DNA of 10,134 nt from JANRIZ01 sp033764445 (GTDB taxonomy: Bacteria > Verrucomicrobiota > Verrucomicrobiia > JAWXBN01), in NCBI GenBank assembly GCA_033764445.1, contig JANRIZ010000129.1, forward strand, positions 1 to 10,134, written 5' to 3'. This document shows positions 1-5,702 of this stretch, in pieces. The notes under the pieces were generated by a model, which did not search any database, was not told the DNA's origin, and saw only the letters and a list, made by a program, of their open reading frames with translations. How positions within the stretch are numbered: position 1 is the stretch's first letter; every line of letters begins with the position of its first letter. A program made the position numbers and the translations under genes.

Positions 1-1448
1 TGGTCGACCATCACACAGCGGCGGCTGCGGGTGAAGGTCATGGGGGTGGTGACTCCCTCGCCGGTGGGGGTGGCCACCGAAAAACTCAGGAACCCTTCAC
101 CGCCCAGGCCCAGTCCGCTCATGGACGGACCATTTTTGATATAAAGAGTCGTATCCATTTCCTGGCCCATCTTGGTCATGTTCACCACGTTCATCGAGTG
201 GATGATGGCCGTGTGTTTGTATCCGTGTTCGGCTTTTTTGGCCGCCGCCACGGCCTCCTCGAAATTACGGCAACGGACGATCGGAAGGAAGGGCATCATC
301 TGTTCCTCCTCGACAAAGAGGTGGTCCGCCTGGGTCTCCCCGAAAAGCAGCGGGGTGTCGGCGGGGACATCCAATCCGATGGCCTTTGCCAGAACCGCCG
401 CGTCCTTGCCGACAAGGTCCCGGCTGACGGTCGGATGCGGGCAGCCCGCGCCCTGACCTTCCGGAAAAATGAAAGCCTTTTTGGCCAGCGCCTCAATTTG
501 CGGGGAGGTCAGCTGGACCGCCCCGTGTTTTTTAAGTGCGGCCAGGAGGGCGTCGGCGACTTTTTCGACGACAAACACCTCTTTTTCGCCAATACACAGG
601 AGATTGTTGTCGAAGGCCGCCCCCTGGATGATGGCATTGGCGGCATGTCCGATATCGGCCGTTTCGTCCACAACCACCGGTGGATTGCCTGGCCCGGCGC
701 AGACCGCGCGTTTTCCCGACAGCATGGCCGCCTTGACCACCGCCGGTCCGCCGGTGACGCACAGCAGGCGCACGAGCGGGCTTTTGCACATCGCATCAAA
801 ACTTTCGAGCGTGGGTTTTTCGACCATCGCCAGCAGATCGCTGATGCCCGTTTCCTTTTCAATGGCCTGGTTGTAGGCCCGGATCGCAATCGCGGCGCAT
901 TTTGCGCCGGCGGGGTGGGCGTTGAAGACCACCGAGTTGCCCGCGGCGATCATGTTGATGGCGTTGCCTGTGATCGTCGGGACACTGTGGGTGGAGGGCG
1001 TGACCGCCCCGATGACCCCCCAGGGAGTGTACTCGATGACCGTCAGACCGTGGTCTCCGGAAAAGGCGTCGCGCCGGAGAAATTCAACCCCCGGGACGAG
1101 GTCCCCGCAGATGGAGAGTTTGTCGATCTTGGCCTGAAGTCTGCCGATTTTGGTCTCCTCGAATTCGATCCGACCCCATTCCCGGGCATTTTGAACGCAC
1201 ATTTTGCGGATGACCGCGATGGCTTTTTTGCGGGCTTCCATGCCGCCGCACTGCAGTTTCTCGAAGGATTTCTGGGCGGCGGCAATGGCGGCCTCCATGG
1301 TGGGGTAAACACCCGACCCTCCCGGCGCGGGAGTGGAAGCCGGTGTCGTCACCGGCGAGGAGGGTCCGACATGGGCCGAACTTTTGAGGCTCGACAGCAC
1401 CTGTTGGACGACCTTCTGGACCAATTCGTCATTGATTTGTGCGCTCAT
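1..1448 (-). CDS. CoA-acylating aldehyde dehydrogenase, PduP/EutE-like, BMC-associated (3' end beyond window)
   Basis: The product oxidises an aldehyde to acyl-CoA with NAD+ and CoA, and is a core enzyme of the microcompartment lumen. 482 codons are visible and the frame runs off position 1, so the C-terminus is missing. The start at 1448 gives MSAQINDELVQKVVQQVL, an amphipathic helix with hydrophobic residues at I5, L9, V10, V13, V14, V17, L18 and L21. A Pro/Thr/Ser/Gly linker (about residues 25-46) follows and then the ALDH domain, the layout of a BMC encapsulation peptide. The catalytic cysteine is probably C285 in DNNLLCIGEK, matching the DNNLPC motif of PduP/EutE. The visible end, FTRSRRCVMVD, is typical of this subfamily. 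It is preceded by the vertex-protein gene with a 28-nt gap and no clear Shine-Dalgarno sequence. The substrate is not fixed by sequence; lactaldehyde is inferred if the locus is PVM type. Confidence 0.95.
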   Translation of the reverse strand, partial: MSAQINDELVQKVVQQVLSSLKSSAHVGPSSPVTTPASTPAPGGSGVYPTMEAAIAAAQKSFEKLQCGGMEARKKAIAVIRKMCVQNAREWGRIEFEETKIGRLQAKIDKLSICGDLVPGVEFLRRDAFSGDHGLTVIEYTPWGVIGAVTPSTHSVPTITGNAINMIAAGNSVVFNAHPAGAKCAAIAIRAYNQAIEKETGISDLLAMVEKPTLESFDAMCKSPLVRLLCVTGGPAVVKAAMLSGKRAVCAGPGNPPVVVDETADIGHAANAIIQGAAFDNNLLCIGEKEVFVVEKVADALLAALKKHGAVQLTSPQIEALAKKAFIFPEGQGAGCPHPTVSRDLVGKDAAVLAKAIGLDVPADTPLLFGETQADHLFVEEEQMMPFLPIVRCRNFEEAVAAAKKAEHGYKHTAIIHSMNVVNMTKMGQEMDTTLYIKNGPSMSGLGLGGEGFLSFSVATPTGEGVTTPMTFTRSRRCVMVD

Positions 1449-1476
1449 AATTTTTCAGGGGGGATGGAAATTGACA

Positions 1477-1785
1477 TCAGTTGTTTTTGTAAATTTGACG
1501 ACCGGAAAGATCCACGGAGTCCACGATGCCGATGACCACGGCATCCACGGGCATGTCCTTGTTGGGGGCGCCCAGACGGGCGGAACTGCCCTGGACAATC
1601 AGGACCAGTTCCCCTTCGCCGGCACCGAGGCTGTCGGTGGCCACCAGTGTCGTCGCCGAGAGTTTCATCTCCCGGGCGTCCGCACTGTCCACCTGGACGG
1701 GACGGACCACCAGCAGTTTGGAACCGAGGATTTTCTCGTTCTTTTTGCTGGCGACCACCGCGCCTTCGACCTTGGCAAGTATCAT
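1477..1785 (-). CDS. BMC vertex protein, EutN/CcmL family (BMC-P)
   Basis: This 102-residue protein is a pentameric shell protein that caps the vertices of the polyhedral microcompartment. It begins MILAKVEGAVVASKKNEKILGSKLLVV, the characteristic opening of EutN/CcmL/PduN proteins. It continues with VATDSLGAGEGELVLIVQG and ends in VDAVVIGIVDSVDL, the family's usual closing strand with the G-I-V-D motif. The start at 1785 is preceded by GGGAG about 10 nt upstream. It lies between a BMC-H gene and the aldehyde dehydrogenase, transcribed the same way. The 109-nt gap ahead of it is the longest inside the operon and carries a repeat-like phrase. PVM-type loci usually encode several BMC-P proteins; only one is visible here, so others may lie to the left. 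Confidence 0.95.
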   Translation of the reverse strand: MILAKVEGAVVASKKNEKILGSKLLVVRPVQVDSADAREMKLSATTLVATDSLGAGEGELVLIVQGSSARLGAPNKDMPVDAVVIGIVDSVDLSGRQIYKNN

Positions 1786-1796
1786 AGTCGTTTTCT

Positions 1797-1826
1797 CCCG
1801 CAGATGACGCAGAGGCCCGCGGATGA
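1797..1826. repeat. Degenerate short intergenic repeat phrase (CGCAGATGA-like units)
   Basis: Three units of roughly 9-10 nt, CGCAGATGA, CGCAGAGGC and CGCGGATGA, follow each other in the 109-nt gap between a BMC-H gene and the vertex-protein gene. The wording resembles a dispersed intergenic repeat (cgcagatgacgcagat-type) that I recall from many environmental bacterial genomes, but this cannot be confirmed from one window. On the minus strand the last unit supplies the GGGAG that may act as ribosome binding site for the vertex protein. Confidence 0.35.
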
Positions 1827-1894
1827 ACCGGAGGGTGGGTGTGTGAAGTCCGCCCGCATCCGTCCAGGTCGCTGAGCCCTGAGGTCGGTGGAAA

Positions 1895-2176
1895 TTACTT
1901 CGCCTTGGGCAGGACGCCGGTGATCTCGTCGTGGGGACGGGCGATGACGCTGGTGGAGATGATTTCCCCACCCACCGCCTGTGCGGCGGTGCGACCCGCC
2001 TCGACCGCGGCCTTGACCGCGGCGACATCCCCCGTGACCACGGAGGTGACCATCGCGTTGCCGACCTGCTGGTAGCCGACGAGTTTGACATTGGCGCTCT
2101 TGAGCATGGAGTCCGTCGCTTCGACAAGCGAGACGAGTCCGCGCGTTTCAATCATTCCGAGTGCTTGTTGTGCCAT
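1895..2176 (-). CDS. BMC-H hexameric shell protein (paralogue 1, VGNAM pore)
   Basis: This 93-residue protein is a single-domain BMC shell protein that forms hexameric facets. The opening MAQQALGMIETRGLVSLVEATDSMLK and the middle VVTGDVAAVKAAVEAG are canonical for the PF00936 family. The loop expected to line the central pore reads QQVGNAMVTS, unlike the IGSG loop of PduA-type shells. The protein ends RPHDEITGVLPKAK, with the usual short C-terminal tail. It sits between the acetate kinase and vertex-protein genes. Its upstream region has GAAGAAAG about 11 nt before the start, a weak Shine-Dalgarno match. It is one of three BMC-H paralogues here, so a mixed facet composition is likely. Confidence 0.97.
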   Translation of the reverse strand: MAQQALGMIETRGLVSLVEATDSMLKSANVKLVGYQQVGNAMVTSVVTGDVAAVKAAVEAGRTAAQAVGGEIISTSVIARPHDEITGVLPKAK

Positions 2177-2230
2177 AGGTTGTGTCTTTCTTCGTATTGG
2201 TTGTTTTGAATGTTTGGGAAAATGAATGGT

Positions 2231-3451
2231 TCAGGATTGGGAATGCAGCAGGGCCCAGGCATTGCGGGCGATGATGGTTTCCTCCGAGGTGGGGATGACC
2301 ATGACCCGGACCCTGGAGGAGGCCGGGCTGATCGTGCCGCCGGATTTGGGGCAGGCCCCGTTGAGGGCCGGATCGATGGCAATCCCGAGACTGTCGAGCC
2401 GGGCGCAGATCATTTCCCGGAGCCACGGATTGTTTTCGCTGATCCCCGCCGTAAAGACGATGGCATCGACCCCGCCAAGTTCCACCAGGAACTGGCCGAT
2501 GTAATTGCGGATGTTTTTGACAAACACATTCAGGGCCAGTTTTGCATCGGCATTTCCCGCATGGGCAGACTCGAGGATGTCGCGCAGATCGCCCGTGGCC
2601 GTTCCCGCCAGACCTTTGAGACCGGATTCCTTCATCAGCATCTGTTCGACCTTGTCCACCCCCAGACCCAGGTCGCGGATCAGGTAGATGAGGGCAAAGG
2701 CGTCGAAGTCGCCCACGCGATTGTTCTGGGGCAGTCCGCTCTGGGGGGTCATGCCCCAGCTGGAATCCACCGCCACGCCATTTCTGACCGCCGCGATCGA
2801 GGAACTCCCGCCCAGATGACAGGAGATGATGCGGAGATCCGGGCGACCGATGATCCGGGCCGCCTCCTCGGTGACAAACCGGTGGCTGGCCCCGTGGAAT
2901 CCGTTGCGGCGGATGCCGTATTTTTCGTGCCACTCGCGGGGGATCGCAAACCGGGTGTTTTCCTCCGGCACCTGCGTGTAGAAGGCCGTTTCAAAGGTGC
3001 CGATGCAGGGGATGGCGGGGAACTGGTTCCGGAAGAAACGGACCGCATTGACGTAGGGCGGGTTGTGGGCGGGCAGGAGCGTGTAATATTCCTCCATCGC
3101 CCTGAGGACGGGTTCGGTCAGCTCCACCGTCCCCGTGACCCCCCTGGCCATGACCACCTTGAAGCCGATGGCCGCCACCTCGTCCATGTTTGAAAGGACA
3201 CCGACCGCCGGGTCCATCAGGGACTGGAAGGCCAGTTCAATGGCCCTGCCGTAGTCCGGGATGGGTTCTTTGCCCTCGGTCCCCCTGCCGTCGCTGGTGC
3301 GTTTGTAGTTGAAGAGCCCTTCTGCCGCACCGATTTTTTCCGATCCCCCCTTGGCCAGGATGGAACCGTCGCGCATCTCAAACAAGTTGTACTTGAAGGA
3401 GGTGCTGCCGATGTTGGCCACCAGGATTTTGGTTTTGGAGGAAGCGGACAT
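2231..3451 (-). CDS. ackA: Acetate kinase-family acyl kinase, BMC-associated
   Basis: The product is predicted to convert acyl-phosphate plus ADP to a carboxylate plus ATP, recovering energy from the acyl-CoA made in the BMC. The 406 residues match the usual AckA length. Family landmarks are N13 in NIGSTSFK, H129 in PAHNPP, H186/H190 in GFHGASH, HLGGSSSI near 212, R245 in NNRVGD, FTAGISENN near 333-341 and E390 in PTSEET. By eye two active-site positions differ from Methanosarcina thermophila AckA: K98 stands where R91 is expected (GFKVV for GHRVV) and E154 where D148 is expected (GTFETAFY for FDTAFH). The start at 3451 is chosen because homology begins there; an in-frame extension upstream lies over the neighbouring shell gene. 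No Shine-Dalgarno is visible in the 19-nt gap. The acyl substrate is unknown; lactyl- or propionyl-phosphate are possible. Confidence 0.93.
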   Translation of the reverse strand: MSASSKTKILVANIGSTSFKYNLFEMRDGSILAKGGSEKIGAAEGLFNYKRTSDGRGTEGKEPIPDYGRAIELAFQSLMDPAVGVLSNMDEVAAIGFKVVMARGVTGTVELTEPVLRAMEEYYTLLPAHNPPYVNAVRFFRNQFPAIPCIGTFETAFYTQVPEENTRFAIPREWHEKYGIRRNGFHGASHRFVTEEAARIIGRPDLRIISCHLGGSSSIAAVRNGVAVDSSWGMTPQSGLPQNNRVGDFDAFALIYLIRDLGLGVDKVEQMLMKESGLKGLAGTATGDLRDILESAHAGNADAKLALNVFVKNIRNYIGQFLVELGGVDAIVFTAGISENNPWLREMICARLDSLGIAIDPALNGACPKSGGTISPASSRVRVMVIPTSEETIIARNAWALLHSQS

Positions 3452-3470
3452 GGTTGGGGAGGGTGTCGGA

Positions 3471-3770
3471 TTACTTCGCGGCCACCGCGCCGTTGATGAA
3501 TTTGCCCAAACCGCCGAGTTCCTCGTGGGGACGGGGGATGACATGGACGGCGACAACCTCGCCGATCTGGGCCGCCGCCGTCGCACCCGCCTCGACGGAC
3601 GCTTTGACAGCCGCCACGTCACCGCGGACAAACACCGTCACGTTGCCCGAGCCGATTTTTTCCCAGCCGACGACCTGGACGTTGGCGGCCTTGAGCATTT
3701 CGTCCGTCGCCTCGAGGAGAGAGGTCAGACCCTTTGTTTCGATCATTCCGAGAGCTTGAAGAGAAGCCAT
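3471..3770 (-). CDS. BMC-H hexameric shell protein (paralogue 2, PduA-like IGSG pore)
   Basis: This 99-residue shell protein starts MASLQALGMIETKGLTSLLEATDEMLKAANV, the standard BMC-H opening. It carries the pore loop WEKIGSGNVTVFVRGDV, very close to the PduA type, which is thought to pass small polar metabolites. After RPHEELGG it has a C-terminal tail of about a dozen residues, longer than those of the two paralogues. The start at 3770 has AAGGA about 12 nt upstream, one of the clearer ribosome binding sites in the operon. It follows another BMC-H gene with a 32-nt gap and precedes acetate kinase with a 19-nt gap. Confidence 0.97.
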   Translation of the reverse strand: MASLQALGMIETKGLTSLLEATDEMLKAANVQVVGWEKIGSGNVTVFVRGDVAAVKASVEAGATAAAQIGEVVAVHVIPRPHEELGGLGKFINGAVAAK

Positions 3771-3802
3771 AAGATTTTGTTTCCTTGGATGGTGGTTGGG
3801 GG

Positions 3803-4072
3803 TTAGGAGAGATAGATTTTGAGCAGGTCCTCGTGGGGATTGGCGATGACATGGGAGGCCACCAGCGTGCCCACGCGGGAGGCGGTCTCACGACCGGCGT
3901 CCACGGCGGCTTTGACGCTGCCGACATCACCCGTGACGATGACCGTTCCCATGGCTCCGCCGATCTGGATGGTTTTGACGAATTCGACGTTGGCCGCCTT
4001 GCACATGGCGTCGGTGGCCTCGGCCAGGCCCACGTAGCCCTTGGTTTCGATCATTCCGATTGCTTTGCTCAT
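3803..4072 (-). CDS. BMC-H hexameric shell protein (paralogue 3, IGGAMG pore)
   Basis: This 89-residue protein is the shortest of the three BMC-H paralogues. It begins MSKAIGMIETKGYVGLAEATDAMCKAANV, and the expected pore loop is TIQIGGAMGTVIVTGDV. It lacks the long tail of paralogue 2 and ends HEDLLKIYLS. A clear AAGGA (4077-4081 on the plus strand, reverse complement) lies 4 nt before the start, close but usable. It follows pduL after a 52-nt AT-richer gap and is followed by paralogue 2. A cysteine (MCKAAN) replaces the usual leucine of that helix. Confidence 0.97.
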   Translation of the reverse strand: MSKAIGMIETKGYVGLAEATDAMCKAANVEFVKTIQIGGAMGTVIVTGDVGSVKAAVDAGRETASRVGTLVASHVIANPHEDLLKIYLS

Positions 4073-4124
4073 AGGTTCCTTTTTCTTTGGGTTTGAGGGG
4101 TTGTTTAATTCAAATCTGATGGGG

Positions 4125-4793
4125 TCACTTCAGCAGCTCCATGGAGATGGCGTTGTCCAGATTGCAGGAATTGCCTTCATCCGTGTCGATATGGACCTCC
4201 AGCTTGAAGGATTTGTCCACACGCACGAGCAGGTCCTCGAAGGTGGTCGTGCAGGCCGGGGCGACAATGCGCAGCTTCATCATGTCCTTGTGCCGGACCC
4301 CGAAAGTCTCGGCATCGGCAGGGCTCATGTGGACATGCCGGGCCGCCCGGATGATGCCCTGCTTCATCTCGATCATGCCCTTGGGACCCATGACCCATCC
4401 GCCCGTGGTGCCCGCGATGTCGCCCGAGTGGCGCACCGGGACATCGATGCCCAGCTGGAGGGCATCCGTGTAGGCCAGCTCGATCTGGGTGAGGGTGCGG
4501 CAGGGGCCCAGAATGCGGAGATTGGGAATGATGCGTTTGCGGGGCCCGATGAGGGTGACCGTCTCCTCGGCGGCGAACTGGCCTTCCTGATAGAGCCATT
4601 TGTGGACCTTCAACTGGTGCCCTTTCCCGAAGAGAATCTCCAGTTCCTCCTGGGTGACGTGCATGTGGCGGGCGGAGACATTGACCAGAAGTTCCGGTTT
4701 GGCCCCGGACCCCCGAGCGGAGAGTTCCTTGCGGAGCGTTTCACGGACAAGCCCCTCGATGAGGGCGCGATCAATGCTGGAGGGAAGACTCAT
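4125..4793 (-). CDS. pduL: Phosphate propanoyltransferase PduL (phosphotransacylase)
   Basis: PduL converts acyl-CoA plus phosphate to acyl-phosphate and free CoA, recycling CoA inside the compartment for the aldehyde dehydrogenase. The 222 residues match the family. Metal-binding histidines are visible as H43 and H45 in SARHMHVT, H153 and H155 in ARHVHMSP, and H201 in VHIDTDEGN. The N-terminus MSLPSSIDRALIEGLVRETL forms an amphipathic helix (I7, L11, I12, L15, V16, L20) of encapsulation-peptide type, followed by a short Gly/Ser/Ala linker. This supports the start at 4793 over an in-frame ATG at 4850 that would overlap the regulator gene. The start lies 10 nt after the deoR-family stop codon and has no Shine-Dalgarno, so translation may be coupled to the upstream gene. 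Confidence 0.95.
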   Translation of the reverse strand: MSLPSSIDRALIEGLVRETLRKELSARGSGAKPELLVNVSARHMHVTQEELEILFGKGHQLKVHKWLYQEGQFAAEETVTLIGPRKRIIPNLRILGPCRTLTQIELAYTDALQLGIDVPVRHSGDIAGTTGGWVMGPKGMIEMKQGIIRAARHVHMSPADAETFGVRHKDMMKLRIVAPACTTTFEDLLVRVDKSFKLEVHIDTDEGNSCNLDNAISMELLK

Positions 4794-4803
4794 AGGAGGT
4801 GTT

Positions 4804-5607
4804 TTAGAGGGCGTGTTTTTCGGGGCGGACCGATTCGGTGGGGGAGTCATCGGCCAGAATCACCTGGACCCCCTGACGGCGGACGATCCGGGCCACGGAT
4901 TCGCTCAGATCGGCGGAGGTGATCCAGCAGTCGAAGTCGGAAAGCTTGGCGAAGGTGACCGCACGGTTGGTATTCCACTTTGTGGCATCCGCCACCAGAA
5001 TGCGCTGGGCGGCGCGTTTGAGCAGGAACATCTTCAGGTGCGCCTCGGTCAGCTCCGTGGTCGTCGCCCCGCGTTCGAGGGTGATGCCGGAGGCCCCCAT
5101 GATCAGACAATCCAGGGAAATGTTTTCGAGCCATTGAAGGGAGAGCGGCCCCACGAGCGCCTTGTTGACCACGCGGAGCTGGCCGCCAATGCAGATGATC
5201 TGGGCCTGGGCGTTGTGGGCGGCCGCCAGCAGGGGGATGGAATTGGTGATGACCGTCAGGTCCTTGCGCTCGATCAGCCGCCGTCCGATTTCCATGCACG
5301 TGGAGCCGGAATCCACAAAAACGATGGAATTCGGACCCACCAGATTGCAGGCGCGGCGGGCCATGGCACTTTTGGCCTCCGCATTTTCGCGCACCTTCTG
5401 GTCGTAGCTGGGTTCTCCATTGTAGTAGCTCGGGTGCATGACCCCGCCATGGATGCGGATCAGTTTGCCCGCATGCTCCAGCTCCGCCAGGTCACGGCGC
5501 AGGGTCGCGGGGGAGACGTGGAGGGAACGCTGCAGCTCCTGCACCGAAAGCCGCTGTTTGCGGGAGAGCAACTCGGAGATTTTTTGGAAGCGTTCCTGAG
5601 CGAACAT
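4804..5607 (-). CDS. DeoR/GlpR-family transcriptional regulator of the BMC operon
   Basis: This 267-residue protein has the DeoR layout. An N-terminal winged helix-turn-helix (residues 3-56) contains VQELQRSLHVSPATLRRDLAEL and the wing IRIHGG. The C-terminal sensor domain has the DSGST motif (99-103), NSIPLL (122-127), GASGI (171-175) and ADATKW with K210. Family members usually repress sugar catabolism and respond to phosphorylated sugars, and a sugar-phosphate effector would suit a PVM-type BMC. It is the first gene of the BMC operon and pduL starts 10 nt after it, so it is probably autoregulated. The start at 5607 gives MFAQERFQKISELL, the family's typical N-terminus. There is no Shine-Dalgarno ahead of it and the predicted transcription start coincides with the ATG. 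The effector is not determined by the sequence. Confidence 0.93.
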   Translation of the reverse strand: MFAQERFQKISELLSRKQRLSVQELQRSLHVSPATLRRDLAELEHAGKLIRIHGGVMHPSYYNGEPSYDQKVRENAEAKSAMARRACNLVGPNSIVFVDSGSTCMEIGRRLIERKDLTVITNSIPLLAAAHNAQAQIICIGGQLRVVNKALVGPLSLQWLENISLDCLIMGASGITLERGATTTELTEAHLKMFLLKRAAQRILVADATKWNTNRAVTFAKLSDFDCWITSADLSESVARIVRRQGVQVILADDSPTESVRPEKHAL

Positions 5608-5631
5608 GAGCGAATCTAATCGAATCGCTCA
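5597..5631 (-). promoter_or_regulatory. Candidate DeoR operator: three 10-bp repeats plus inverted repeat
   Basis: Read on the minus strand, three consecutive 10-mers GATTCGATTA (5626-5617), GATTCGCTCA (5616-5607) and TGTTCGCTCA (5606-5597) share a TTCG core repeated at exact 10-bp spacing. In addition, TGAGCGA (5631-5625) and TCGCTCA (5613-5607) form a perfect 7-bp inverted repeat with an 11-bp spacer. The site covers the -10 region, the start codon and the first codons of the regulator, a suitable position for autorepression. DeoR-family proteins such as AgaR are known to use helically phased direct repeats. Confidence 0.5.
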
Positions 5632-5642
5632 AAATGTGTCAA
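5614..5642 (-). promoter_or_regulatory. Sigma70-type promoter of the DeoR-BMC operon, predicted leaderless
   Basis: On the minus strand a perfect TTGACA -35 box (5642-5637) is followed after 17 nt by TTAGAT (5619-5614), a 3/6 match to the -10 consensus; TAGATT one base further is a 4/6 match at 18 nt. Transcription would begin about 7 nt later, at or next to the A of the ATG at 5607. The absence of a Shine-Dalgarno agrees with a leaderless message. Confidence 0.55.
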
Positions 5643-5667
5643 GGGCGATTTTTGATGGTTTTGCGGA

Positions 5668-5702
5668 CCTTCCCCCGGCGGCTCCGGTCATTTTGGGGAA
5701 GG
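5668..5702 (-). terminator. Hairpin-forming inverted repeat at the end of the EpsI gene (possible terminator)
   Basis: CCTTCCCC (5668-5675) and GGGGAAGG (5695-5702) are perfect 8-bp inverted arms enclosing 19 nt, which themselves contain a small CCGG/CCGG stem. The repeat spans the EpsI stop codon. No T-run follows on the minus strand, so an intrinsic terminator is only a weak possibility. Confidence 0.25.

Noticed and set aside
198..1535. Plus-strand open frame of 445 codons opposite the aldehyde dehydrogenase
   Set aside because: It is antisense to a clear ALDH with intact catalytic motif, and its translation is low-complexity Gly/Arg/Asp-rich with no recognisable domain. Long antisense frames are common in GC-rich genes.
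2210..3193. Plus-strand open frame of 327 codons opposite acetate kinase
   Set aside because: The minus strand encodes a full-length acetate kinase family protein; the plus-strand product shows no domain and is a coding shadow.
3452..3631. N-terminal extension of acetate kinase into the neighbouring shell gene
   Set aside because: The 60 extra residues are Arg/Ser/Pro-rich, lie over BMC-H paralogue 2 in another frame, and precede the conserved AckA N-terminus.
4600..5619. Plus-strand open frame across pduL and the regulator, with AGGAGGTG at 4794-4801
   Set aside because: The good Shine-Dalgarno on the plus strand is tempting, but the product has no recognisable domain and crosses two well-supported minus-strand genes and their boundary.
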